Below, piece after piece: positions 47,277-59,485 of a DNA stretch of 64,000 nucleotides. Within the stretch, counting starts at the first letter, position 1. Each line of letters begins with the position of its first letter. The position numbers and the translations under genes are program-made. The stretch is from the NCBI GenBank assembly GCA_019454045.1, contig SKCR01035574.1, positions 39,624-103,623 of the forward strand. Reading direction: 5' to 3'. A model generated the notes under the pieces. That model was not told the origin of the DNA, searched no databases, and was given only the letters and a program-made list of their open reading frames with translations. The stretch is from Zanthoxylum bungeanum (Eukaryota > Streptophyta > Magnoliopsida > Sapindales > Rutaceae).

Positions 47277-49335
47277 TGTTGGATTTTCTACGGCCCCGAG
47301 GATCGATTATCAAGCAAGAAATAAGTGCGAATACAAACGAGGGAGTTGCAGAATACTCACATCGAGCGGTTGAGCGATGCGGCAATGAACAAAACTCGAT
47401 TTTCTGCCCACTGTCAAGCTCGGTAGTGAGCTGCTGTTGCCTCCAAGAATCGGCCATTGTTGGTCATTCGTCAAGCTCCAAGCTTCGCGAAATGATTCCA
47501 AGCTCATTGGTGGATTTCCCTATCACCTTCGCATGACTTCGTAGTGTGCTAGCACTCCCGATCTTGCCACAAAATCGTGACTTTTTTCTTCCCATTTCCT
47601 TCTTGGCTCACGGCATTGAGCTGCCAAACCAGTGAAGAAAATGCCCTTGTTGGGCGTGAGAGAGAGAGAAGTTAGGAAGAGAGAGTTGTATGGTTGTTGG
47701 CTTAAAAGTGTATCTAATACACTTCATCAATTTCCAAAATTAATTTACAATTTATTTGATTTCAAAAAGTCAAATGATTTATGCCAACCACTTCCATCAT
47801 TCACATCAATCAATGAATAGTGACTGGTGTCAATCACTCAAAGTGAAAGACATCCATCACTTGATTGACGAATGATGTGAAGCTAGATGCGACTAGCGAT
47901 TTGACGCTAGATTTGACTTGCGTGCCGCACTCGAATTCGAAATGAGAATGCGCTCACAAATAATCCCGGGCACGGGTTTGCTAATTCCAAATTAACGAAT
48001 TTTCCGTTGCGACGTAATTAAATGATTAAGCCTAGCAAAATCACTATTCACGTCGCTAACGAATTAATTCTAAATTAACTCGTTCGCCCGAATTAAAATC
48101 TAATTTTAATTCCGCGTCGAAATCCAATTTCGTTTAATATATCGAATATATTATTTTATCGATTAATTCTAAATTAATCGTTATCTCTCTTTAATTGATA
48201 TTTTTTCCCAGATAAAATATCTCCGCAATTAATCCCAGATTAATTTTCTCTCTCATCTAATTAATCCCAGATTAATTAAAAGTGTGAGTCATACGTCATC
48301 GGTGAATATTCGGGAAGCGACCCATGAGATCCCCGGATATGTTGGCAGTAAATTCGGTCGTCGAACTATCCGAACACGTAAGTACCTAATACTACGTTTG
48401 AACCGATTTACAAGACAATGTTGGCTTCTAGCAAAGCGCCATGCCTACCCAATTCTCCAGAAATATCCTTACAGGAATATAAGATCTATATCAGGCGTAG
48501 TATACGTAGTATTGCGTATTTCGATCCAGTATCGGATGATCACATACAAGGCCTGGGGCTGGTACAGTGTATGCCCCGTACGAAGCATATATCAAATAAC
48601 GAGCAACTAGTCTCTTTATTATCGGATAATCATGACCAAGTCATATTATCCCAACAGTTGCAACCTTTTCAGAGAACCAGTTATGTATCCCTACGCGATC
48701 ATCATCTCCATATGACTGGAGTGATACTTCCGTCTTGACATCACACCCAATACACTACGATTCTCAATATACCCAGCAGAGGCGTACAAAGAAACCGGTT
48801 AAAGCCCTGGACGACCACAACCAAAGTATATTGATTGTCGCAAGTATTAGCGGTGCAAGTCTCAGGGTAATACCAAATACACCTACCCTGATTTCAGACT
48901 TCCATAGACACAAAGTCATAATACCAATGGAATTCCGAGGGGGTCTATCCAGAGTGAAGCTGTTTCCCGTACCATCGGTAAAACACAACCTCCTATTACA
49001 CTTGCATGAGTATCCTATACCCAAATATATGAGAACTATGCCGTTATGCCCTCACAACGCGCACAAGTGTAATACTAGTCTTTTACGTATTTATCGATGT
49101 CTAATCTCGATAATACTCTGACTAGGGATATTTAATGATTTATCCTTAGTGGACTGATACTGTCTCATATCATTCTCAATCCAGGAACAAATCATAAGGA
49201 CCTCATATCATTTATATATCTTGGTGATCTAATCACAAATGATAAGTGTGCAATCTCCTTTGTCACATAATTAATTTGTACAACAACACCATTATCTGTA
49301 CAAATAGTGAAGCTATGGGTCATAATTGTCCAACA
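47277..49335 (-). repeat. K5 3' LTR
   Basis: The plus strand runs TGTTGGATTTTCTACGG to TTGTCCAACA, 2059 bp, then the reversed PPT. Three stem-loop units lie at 48195-48275. It shares the GGTAGGCACGGTGCTTTGCT-type block (reversed, about 48430) with the other K LTRs. Frames at 47276-47536 and 48284-49121 are noise. Confidence 0.9.
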
Positions 49336-52190
49336 ATCTCCCACTTGGCCTATAGCCAGTCACTCGAGTGTCTGACACCCGAACTATGTACGGTTGGCTC
49401 AAATTGCTGAGAAAAGGCTTTCGTCAGTGGATTTGCATGATTATCGTCTGATGTGATTTATTCGACCATCACATCGCCATGATTTATGATCCGAACGAAT
49501 CAGATGAATAGTCAAAGTATGTATCTGGATCATTGATGAGACCATTAATTCTTTAGCCTGTGCTGACGCCTAGCTCAGTAGCTAACAGAACTATATCTAA
49601 TCTAATTAGATTTATATCGACCCATAAGGCTTCTATTGTTGCCTCAGCTGCAGCAATAACCCGCATTTGTTTTTTATTCGTTAACAGTATCTTGCTTGGA
49701 AGATTTCCAGCTCACTGTTCCGTTATTAAAACTGTATAGTACCGTTTGCGACTTATAGTCATCTTTTATCGGTTTGGAAACTTGCAACAGTGATCCCAGT
49801 CACTTCAAGTTCTCCTTCTCCATAGATTAAGACAGCATCCTTAGTTCTCTAAGATACTAATTGATGTTCTTAACATCAATCCAGTGACTATTACTCGGAT
49901 TGGCCTGATTGTGAATCCATATGCTCAAAGCGTATGAGACACCAGGTCGCGTACATTTTTCAATGTACGATTTCTCGGAGAGTTTCAACAACTTTTAGAT
50001 CTATCCCAGTAGATCTTTATTCCTAGAATAAAATTTGTTTCTCACAAGAATTCTATAGAGAATTTTCTCGAAAGCCAAGCTTTCACCGATAGTTTTATGG
50101 GAATATCATTTCCAAGAAATGACATATTATCATTATTTTATAGGACAGCCACTGTCAGTGCGCTCCGACTAACCCTCTTATATACACAAGAATCATTTTC
50201 GTTTTGAATTAAATCATAAACTATTATGATTACATCAAAACGATAATTCTAAGAACCTATGCTTGCTTCAATCCAAACATGAATCGAATAACCTGCAAAC
50301 CTTGTTTGCTTGTTATGGTAAACATCCTCCAAAAGGTTTCCTTTTTCAGGAAAAAGATTTTCCCGTTAAGCTTACATATTTCATTATGAAACATACAGCA
50401 TTATCCAAATGGATTTACCGTGGCAACAAGTAAAAGGTTGAATCGTAATCAACACAATGTTGATAACGATACATTTCCGCTAAAATCCTAGCTTTATACG
50501 TTGGTATGTTGCCATCCATGTATGTCTTCCTTGAAGACTTATAAGTACCAATAAGCACAATGCATTGCGGTACATCAACTAGTGTCCAAACTAAGTTGAT
50601 ATACATGGAATCCATTTCGGATTCATGGCACTTTACCATAATTAGGGAGTCGATACCTTGTATCACTTCCTCATACGTAGTCAGTTGGTTTACCTCAATA
50701 AGATTGACATCTTTATGAGGTGAGATCAGAAACCCATACCCTAGGTTTTTTTCTGACTCTCTCCGACATACGCGGTTCTTGTATATTCAAAGATTACTGG
50801 TATAGTTTCATCCTTGATGAACTATTTATGTTCCATTAAGGAATTAGTGCCTGGAACAGTATTACTCCGATTTTCATCGAGTTATACTATCATCCCACTT
50901 ACCACTGCATATCGGTATTCCTCTTAGGAAAACCGCATGGTGAGCAATAATAAAATTGTTCTCTTGTGAGTTGTATAAGTACTATACTTCGGTATCCCTA
51001 GGATAACCTACAATTGGCACTTATCCAATTTGGGTTTTAGTTTGGTATCATCCAAACATGTGCCTAACATACCCAAATCTTCAGGAATGAGAAACCTGGT
51101 TTCTTTCCTGTTCATATCTAATATGAAGTCTGTCAAACAGATTTTTATGGAACCTTATTCTAAATAAGTTCTTGCACTGTTAAAGCGTATCCGTTGAAGG
51201 AAATGGTAGCTCAGAGCGACTCATGATTAACCTTATCATGTCCAACAAGATTCGGTTACTCCGGTTCGGACACAACGTCAAATTGACGTGTTCCGGGAGG
51301 AGTCCCCATTGAAAGAATACTATACTCTTTCAAGTATTTTAGAAACTTATTGCTTAAGTATTTTCCATTATGGTCTTACCGTGACGGTATAATACTTTAG
51401 CCGATCTGTTTGTCTACTTCGTGTGGAAATTTTAAAAGTTTCTGATTTGTCTTTCAATAGAAACAAATAACCATAACGCGATGCCACATCCGTAAAGGTC
51501 ACGAAATATTCATATCCACCTCTAGCCTAGCTAGACATGGGCCAACTTACTTCACTATGAATTAGGGCTAACAGATCGGTGGCATTTACACTTTTACCTA
51601 GTAAAGGTGTTAAAGGCACTTTGCCCAATAAACTAGATTCGTAGACTTTATTTGAATGGAATCAAATCAGTCCTAGTACCCACTCTTCGAAAGTGTGGAT
51701 ATACGAGTCTTGTTTAATTGTGTCCCAGACAACAATGCCACATTAAGTTTCTTCTGATCAAATCAGTTTGAGCTATTTGTTTGTCATGTTATACGTTTGA
51801 GATTTATTTATATTCAAAATATAAATTCTACTATTCACATCTAATGTGTTTATCTCAATATCATCTTTATATAATGAAACACTTTAGTGTTCTAGAATAA
51901 AAGGTATATCTGCAACGGATTAAACACTGACATAGAGGTAATGTTTCTAGTCAAACTAGTTACATTATAACAGTTTCTAAATTTAAGTACATACCTGAGG
52001 GTAGTTCCTAAATTTAGGTATCCATGATTAAAACAACGATTTTCATCCCGTTTCCAATTCGTAGATTAAATCTCAACTGAAGTCAGTATCCTGCTCATAG
52101 CAGATTCTGAACATCAGTATATATTTATGTACCACACTAAGTATTTAAAATCTAATTTCAATACTAGTAATGAACATAATTATGACAAAC
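49336..52190 (-). pseudogene. K5 pol remnant
   Basis: It starts with the reversed PPT and TAG (ATCTCCCACTTGGCCTATAG) and then runs back through RNase H (about 49400-49900), reverse transcriptase, integrase (about 50900-51750) and protease. The longest readable piece is a reverse transcriptase N-terminal fragment at 50415-50666 (SEMDSMYINLVWTLVDVP, with stops on either side). The integrase zinc-region text is visible near 51700 and HSDV-type text near 51560. The copy is dead. Confidence 0.8.
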
Positions 52191-52770
52191 ATATTTGAAG
52201 TCAGAGCTTTTCCCTATCTTCAATTCCTTCGTGTCTGCTTCGTTCAACCGGCAGTCACGCTTCCGCGATCCCGTTTGCCACAATTTAGGCAGACATTTTA
52301 GGATATGTCCTTTTATCTTCCAAGAAGATTATAATGATTTCGCCTTTGCCCTTTTCAACACTCCAGAAGCCTTTGGCCAAGCCTTGGCCTTCTAGAATAT
52401 CGAAGTAAGGTGCGCCTTACGCTACTTGCCTAATTGCAAACTTTGACTTTAACTCATTGAGAATAGTCATTAACTCTCCAAGAGTTATTATTACAATATG
52501 TACTTCTAAGATCTAAGAATAGATCTTTGAAGATCCTTCAATTTCAGTATCATACTTTAAGGATCTAATCCTTAGTTCTGATTAAGAAATTAAGGAGACT
52601 ACTTGACAAGTTTAATGGATTAAGCACTAAATTTATCATCACATAAATCTTCCAAAGATTATGCTCTACTATTTGCTTAACTTATTATTTTCCAGGACCA
52701 TCCTGAAATTTTATTCCCAATTTGAAAATTAAACCATTTAAATACACTTTCCCTAGGATTATGTTTTAAA
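52191..52770 (-). pseudogene. K5 gag remnant
   Basis: It is alignable with K1 gag. Near 52250-52295 the zinc knuckle keeps CLNCGKR, but the next bases are changed and shifted, so the knuckle's histidine and last cysteine are out of frame. The frame at 52195-52395 on the plus strand is antisense noise. Confidence 0.75.
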
Positions 52771-53353
52771 TGTCAATCTTTCAATTATATCTTGATTCTA
52801 ATAGTCCAACTATTTAATCAACGATTTAGGTACTATTTATTATAATGATTATTATAGTCTAAACTATATAATCAACTATAATTTAATTGTTTGAATACAG
52901 CCCAACTGTTAATTTAAAATAACATTTAAATATTAGTCCAACTACATTTAATTTATTTGACGATGATATTTGATGGAGCGCGTAAGGCAAGTAATTAAAC
53001 GAATATTGCAAATTCAATTCTTGCCTCCCACTATTTTTCGGCGAGCCTCTAACCCTCGTCGAGTACTTCTCGGGAAATCGTGTTTCCTAGCGGGCTAGGA
53101 TCCCGTTAAATATCACACAATCTTGACTTTGGCCAACAAATTGTATGATAATTAACTAGGTAGATCTCTAAGATCAATTGGATCCAATCCAATTCCTAGA
53201 TCCAGTAGGGGGACAACCAAGTCCGAAACATATATCTTATATATGCCAATATATCCAATATATTGCCTAACCTTTTTCCTCTGAATCAATTAAGCCTTGG
53301 CTTTGGCACAACAAACTTAGTGATCCCAGTTAAGCGTGACCCATTGACCATGG
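52771..53353 (-). other. K5 leader fragment
   Basis: It carries the TTGGACT/AGTCCAAC block (52800-52940), two TTGGCCAAAGTCAAG-type motifs (about 53118 and 53294) and the 'CCCATTGAC' stretch (53339). It ends at CATGG, where K6 begins. Confidence 0.8.
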
Positions 53354-53520
53354 TGTTAGACATTATGTCCCATAGCGTCACTGTTTGTAATGATATTGTA
53401 TTATTGTACAAAATTAACTAGTGATAATGAATTGCCTTTTGCCGTTTTGTAATATTATTTACTTTGACTTATAAATGTGAAAGTTCCATATGATTAGTAC
53501 CTGGACTGACAATGATATAT
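53354..53520 (+). repeat. K6: 5' stub of a K4-type LTR
   Basis: It begins exactly at the LTR terminus TGTTAGACATTATG and matches the first ~165 bp of the K4 LTR with about ten small differences, then loses similarity near 53520. The exact terminus shows an insertion event; the body has since been lost. Confidence 0.85.
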
Positions 53521-56188
53521 AAACAAATTCCAAATTTTTTTTTAACCAATAAAAGAAACATGGACTCATGATAAACTCAATTTGTGAATTATCTTATGTA
53601 AGTGGCATATTCATTTAAGCATAACAATTGTAAATAAAATTTTCTCATTTGAATATAGCAATTGCATGAGATTATGCAAAATTCCAAAACTTAAATAGTC
53701 CAAAAAAAATAATATAACATTTTGATCATATGAACTAGAAGCAGTAGAACATCATAAGGGCTAAAGATTCCAACCAATTTGTCTTGATGATGACTTGTAT
53801 AAACATAAAACTTCCCCTCAAGTTGTGCTATATTTCTTTGTTCTAAATAAATAGACAATTAAACATCAATAAGGAAGATTAGTTAAATTGAGATACCACA
53901 TTTGACATTTTCATCAAATTGATCTAAATATTTCTCCCTATTTGACAATGCTCCTCATTTGCTAACCATATAAAACACAAGTTTTAGCTCACAATTATTT
54001 ATTCTCTTTTGGCATAAGCAACAAGATATGAGAAGTAAGAGGTAATCAATAAAACATGATTAATCCCCCTTAGATAAGTATCTATTTTGCCATTAGCAAA
54101 ATAAAAGAGGATAGCAATGATAGCTCTCTATTTTTAAAATAAAGATACCAAAGGAGCCATGGCATGGAATTCAATTTGCATAGCGTTTCACAAGAATAAT
54201 ATTTTCATATTTGAGCACATCAATTGCTAGAAACATATATTCATATTCAAGCATAATAATTGTATGAAAGTGAAACTATGCAAATGATTCACACAGCTTA
54301 TGCATTCCAAAGAAAATATCACATTTTAACCATATGGACTAAACATAACAAAACATCATAAGAGCAAAAGAATTTATACATTTCATTATAAGCTTTTATA
54401 ATTAATCACATTTGAATCAAGCAAATAAATTTTCATCAATTAGAACATGATTCAAACTTATAAAAACTAAAAACTTATTAAAAAAGAATAAGGCATTTCA
54501 AAAACATAAGCTTTTCTGGAAAAAAAAATCATTTGCTCCATCTTTAAGCAAACAAAGAACTTGGAATTATTTCTCCCTTTGATAATCAACCAATGAATTT
54601 AAAGAGAAATATCATGTTCAACAATCTCCCTCATTGTTATTTAAAATCACATGACCACATAATGAGATCTATAAATTAAGCAATTGAATCATTCATAAAT
54701 GATTTTCATACAAATCACTCAACGATCCTCATTATCTAATTATCCAATATGATGAAAATATATCAATATCAAAAAAAGGTTCATAGCCAAATATACTTAT
54801 ATCTAAATAACACAAGTTATGCCACTCATTTTTCATTTATGATAAATAAATATCAATAAAACATTTAATCATGTGATCAAACATGAATATCCTCAAAAAG
54901 AAAATATGCATACATTCTAGTTATGCAATACAAAAAGCACATTATGATCACATTTCATCAAAATCACTCAAATATTTGTTCATAAATATTGAAATAAATA
55001 AACGCAAGAACAAACATACATACGAGATAATTTTGTGCAACTAATTAAAAATGAAGTTTTCAAACACCAAAAATTGCATGTTATCACCTTTCATTCATGT
55101 GATCAAATATAAGCATGTGATCATTTCAATATAAGTAATAAATCAAAACATGTGATCATATATAACAAGAAAAATTGATTCCAATTGAGATATAAATTTT
55201 CAAAATTTTTTACTAGAAATCAATTGATTGTTTTTGATAAAATCATCAAAATTAAATCAACTTGTTCATGTGATACCAATGGTAAAATCGTCAAAAAGTA
55301 AAATTTTTATTTTTTCTCCTTAAAGTGATACCAATTGGAAAACAAATAAATTATTTTATTTCTCCCTTTTAAGAAAATATCATGAATATAAGGAAAACAA
55401 TCAATTGTATTTCATTTATAATAAGACATATTATTTAATTTAAATATTCATATTCATCTCATAAGGCCATAAGATTCAATATGTCATCATATTATCCGCA
55501 ATATGTATTTATCAATCAAACAATGGGATCATTCGTAAGATCTTCAAAAAAAATTATTTTAACAATCCTAATATATAATCAATCATAAAAATCAAATCAT
55601 GGATTGAAAAATTTCATATTCATCAATTCTCAATAAAATAATATCTTAAGGCATTATAATCAATGAAATCACTCAATAAGCATTTTAATCATCATACAAT
55701 CAATCTAAAAAATATTTATACAATCAAACATGAGATCGAACACATATATGATAATTTGTGCTCATAATCCTAATATAACGCATTTAAGCACCATTAATTG
55801 CATATTTTAAACTTTATCCAAAATCATCAATTATAATTCACATAATTCATTTATAAATGCTTATCATGCCAAGTAATTGTAATAGTTTCTAAGTGCGTGT
55901 CTAGTAACTATGCAATGTGATGAATAACTAATCCATAAGATTTTGAGGATAAAATTTTTCATACCTCCACTCCATTGAGGAGTGTGCGAGATATCTTAGT
56001 CGTTTTTAAGGTTGCACTTAGTATTCTCTTTATTTAGCTTTTTCCTCACTTTGTATTGAGTTTTTGAGATCATTTACATTTCTCATTTATTGATTTTCCC
56101 AAAGTTTCACCTACAAAATCATTCAAACACATTTTGATACCCAAAATTTCTTGGGTCTATGGGGCTTAATCTTAATTCCTTTGGGAAC
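53521..56188 (-). mobile_element. S1 3' region: noncoding, repeated purine-rich tracts
   Basis: 2.7 kb of very AT-rich sequence without a long frame. On the minus strand it has several short AGGGAGAAAT-like tracts (53937, 54587, 54625, 55318, 55362 on the plus strand as TTCTCCCT variants), resembling polypurine tracts, plus frequent TGATCACATG-like words. It lies downstream of the S1 gag where pol should be. It may be 3' untranslated DNA of a SIRE-like element joined to gag after pol was lost. No 3' LTR is recognised. Confidence 0.45.
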
Positions 56189-56740
56189 TCAAATAACATT
56201 CACATTTTTCTTTTTGGTCAAACAATCATAAATTTTGTGACCTTTCATATTACATGCATGACATTCAATATTTGAGTTAACTTTAAATGCATGTGCATAT
56301 GATGAATGTGTATATGAATTAAATGCATTCACAAAATAATTTTTCAAATATTTTTGCTTAATATGAGACTTATATCTTAATCCACATTTTCCAAAAACAC
56401 CTCTTTGTGAACCCAATAATATTTTGAAATTCTTTTCACATGTCATGCAAATCATCTATTTTCTTATTTAAATCATCATTCTTAATTTTCAAAAATCCAC
56501 AGACACATGATGATTTAGAAGTAGATGCTTCATTTTGCAAGTTCTCTACACAATGTTCATGCTCTACTTTTAAACACATGTTCTCATTTTCTAAATCATG
56601 AATTTGTTCAATAAGAGATGCATGTTCATTTTTTTCAATCATCACATTATTTTCATGTTTGGCCTTTAAGCAAATATTTTCATTATCTAAAACATGAATT
56701 ATATCCATACATGATGCATGTTCATGTGAAGTAATGTATG
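56189..56740 (-). pseudogene. S1 gag, C-terminal part (coiled coil and zinc knuckle)
   Basis: Two overlapping frames (56708-56436 and 56455-56189) are joined by a shift near 56440. The first is a Leu/Glu/Asn-rich coiled coil (HDLENENMCLKVEHEH; SSCVCGFLKIKNDDLNKKID). The second contains KILLGSQRGVFGKCGLRYKS and a CCHC zinc knuckle CHACNMKGHKIYDC (His and Cys spacing 2-4-4). This order, with 'LLGSQ.....GLGY'-like text before the knuckle, is typical of SIRE/Maximus copia gag. No pol follows. Confidence 0.75.
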
Positions 56741-57093
56741 TTATTTCTTAATCAATTAACATTTCTTTCTAATAACATTATATTTATCATGCAAATCATT
56801 CAACATGTCAAGCATTTCATCATAATTAGAAATTCCATTTCCACAAATAACAATGCTTTCTTTTTTCGATTCCTCTCTAGGATTTTCTATAGCTATGAAT
56901 GCTAAATTACAAATTTTATCATTTGATGTGCAAGAATCAATATTGCATTCATTTAATTGGCTATTTACCTAATTAGGAATTCTATTGATTTCCATAATTT
57001 ATAAGCATTTGCAAATTTGATAATCCTATTTATTATGCTTTATTCTATTGCATTGTATAAAAATTCAAGTGCATTTGAATTTACCGAAGTTAT
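56741..57093 (-). pseudogene. S1 gag middle, decayed
   Basis: This lies between the gag start (57094-57252) and the coiled coil. It is AT-rich with stops. It should hold the rest of the UBN2-like domain, but I recognise only weak Asn/Leu-rich text. About 350 bp is much shorter than expected, so part is deleted. Confidence 0.5.
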
Positions 57094-57252
57094 TCATTCG
57101 TTCACGATCTCTAAATATCCATCAATGTCGTAGGCGAGCAAAAATATGGGCATCCTATTTTTCCAATATTTGAAGTTCGTTCCATCATAAAATGACAGTC
57201 TATCAGGGGATGCACCTTTGGAAAAGTTTGTTGTGTAGCTTTTAGAGGCCAT
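57094..57252 (-). pseudogene. S1 gag N-terminus (52 codons)
   Basis: The ATG at 57252-57250 opens MASKSYTTNFSKGASPDRLS, then FYDGTNFKYWKNRMPIFLLA and YDIDGYLEIVNE, ending with TGA at 57096-57094. The 'FDGTNFxYWKxRM' pattern is the start of SIRE-type and related copia gag proteins. It lies 43 bases from a PBS, the expected arrangement. A premature stop makes it a fragment. Confidence 0.8.
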
Positions 57253-57294
57253 TTGATCTCTTCTCGGATGGTTAAATCTTTGGGGAAAAGTCTA

Positions 57295-57307
57295 AGCTCT
57301 GATACCA
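57295..57307 (-). other. S1 primer binding site
   Basis: The minus strand reads TGGTATCAGAGCT, a plant initiator tRNA-Met PBS, two bases inside the LTR end at 57310. Confidence 0.9.
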
Positions 57308-58249
57308 TTTGAAATTACCTACAGACACTTAAACAATCTATATCCAAGAAGGGGTGAATTGGGTACTTCAAAAATGAATTGAATTAAAAATCTTTTCAAT
57401 ATTAAGCTACTTAGTTAGTAACTTTATCGATTTTGCTTAGAAATCAATTTCCACAATTCAAAATAATATAAACCTTGCAATAAATAAGTCAGATAGGGAT
57501 AGAGAAATTGACACATGATTTATAGTGGTTCAGCCAACTCATTGCCTAAGTCCACTACTCCAAGACACGTTTGAAGCTTTCCACTATGTAAAATGAATCC
57601 ATATTTCACAACGAGAGTTTTCCGGGCTCACTCCCAAACATTTAGAATTTTCTTTCAAGGATTCCTAAACCTTTCCAACAATTCTTCCCTTAAGAGTGAT
57701 CACTACTATCACAATGGATTCTCACAAATGTTTGATAATGAAAATTTTACAATAATAATTTGTGTTCTCACAAAATATTACAAGGAATATTAAAATCTAA
57801 GTATCTCAACCCAAATGTATCAAAGCTCACTAATATGAATATGAAGATGAAATGTGAGCTTTATCAAATAAAAAGAGTGTAAGATGTTGAAGATTTGAAA
57901 ACTCTATTTGAAAGTGTTTGAAGCTTGTTTTTATAATTAAAAGATGTATGAAGATGATTTTTGTTTTGTATATATTTTTCTCAATATGTTCCCCAAATAA
58001 AAATAAAAACAAGCTTCAATTTATAGGCTTAAAATTGAATAAGATCGTTATGCAGCTCTGTAACCGGTATGCCGGTCTGACAGTAAGAAACGACTTTTGA
58101 AAATATGACAATTGTATTTTTTTATTGTTACACAGTGACCGATATAGACATTATCACACTAGTATATACATGCCGATTCCAGAGAATATAAAAGGCTCCA
58201 GATTAACCGGTATGGACACTGGTACGGTGATTAACTCTAAAAAGTTCAT

Positions 58250-59485
58250 ATTTATAAAAAGAAAAATTAATCATTTTACACTTGCAGTTTCATTAATCCC
58301 CTTAATTTAGTACATTTGTAAAATAATAATTAAATTTATGTTTTATATATTTATTGTGATTTTTATTTCTTATGTATGTGAAATAATACTTTGGATGCAT
58401 AATTAGAAAAATGGACGTGACATTTGTATTTTGGAGGACAAAAACTTAAAAGGGCATTCTAACAGTGTACAATTTCGGAAATGCCAACTTTGTGCAATTT
58501 TCGTATTTCAGCCACAACTTTTTACTCAGATATCGGATTGAGGCAATTCTAGTTCCAGATGAAATAAGACTCAAATATCTACAACTTTTCTGTTTATAAG
58601 ATTTTCTAGTTCTGAATTTTTCAAGGCCGAAATTGATAAAAATAAAAAGTGTGTTATATGTCATTATTAAAGTAAAAAAACAAAAAATAAATAAAAAAAT
58701 AATAAACATGTTTGGTGGAGGGTGCATTTTCGGTGGAGGGGGCTGAGCCCTCTACTATAAATAGAGGTGCTCAACACATCATTTTCTTCAGTTTGATTTC
58801 CACAATTCTCTCTGAAAATTTATGGAGTTTCAACTATTGTGTGTGTGTTTTTTTAAAGCTTTCTTGTAATTTTTTTCAGTAATAAAATTTTGAGTGTTTT
58901 TATTCAAATCATGAGTAGCTAATTTCATACTACTTGGATAAAAGATTAAGCTTTTAATATGAAAATATAGATTAATCTTATTCATATTATAATATATAAA
59001 TTGTAATCTAAATACTAATATTTAATTTAAATCTGGATTAATTATTGACAAATTTTGTTATCGCCTATATGGATGGTTTTATTTATTTGACATAATTGAG
59101 TACCTAACTAAACTTATTATGGACAAATGTTATCACCGCCTTTATGACTGCTTTTATATGTTTTGACATAATTAATTCCTGAAATAAATTAATTGGGTAA
59201 TGATGGCAATTTATATATATTATAAAAAGTAAGATTTCAAAATTTGAAATATTAAAAGTGGATCCCATATCCCTTATCCCTATCCCCAAAATTTTATTTT
59301 ATTGTTGCAATCTAATTTAAAATTTCTAATCACTTCAAACAAATCAAACATTTTTATTTTTACTCGAATTATTATTTTATTTTACTAAATCTATTCCTTG
59401 TGGATCGACCCCAGACTTACCGGATTATTTTATTACTTCGACACTCTTATACTTGGGAGTAAATAATCACTTTATGAGTGTATCA
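58250..59485 (+). repeat. R2: R-class LTR inserted in the S1 LTR
   Basis: It contains a TATA box (58755), a poly-T/A region, two short repeats with a TATCGCC/CACCGCCTTTATG core (59060, 59135) and an ending with 'GTGGATCGACCCCAGACTTACC' and GTATCA, the layout of R1 and R3 LTR ends. The 5' boundary is not certain (58228 to 58285 are possible) and I found no duplication. The antisense frame at 58446-58727 is not supported. Confidence 0.5.
58755..58764 (+). promoter_or_regulatory. Likely TATA box of R2, within an inverted repeat
   Basis: CTATAAATAG is a strong plant TATA box. It is flanked by CCTCTA (58749) and TAGAGG (58762), which are reverse complements, so the TATA box lies in a small potential hairpin. 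The expected transcription start would be near 58790. Confidence 0.7.

Larger units (their letters stand above)
47277..53353 (-). mobile_element. K5: decayed minus-strand K element, 5' end missing
   Basis: It has a 3' LTR (47277-49335), reversed PPT, pol remnant, gag remnant and part of the leader to 53353, where an LTR stub (K6) begins. The PBS and the 5' LTR are missing. Stops and indels are dense, making it the most decayed K copy with coding remnants. Confidence 0.85.
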
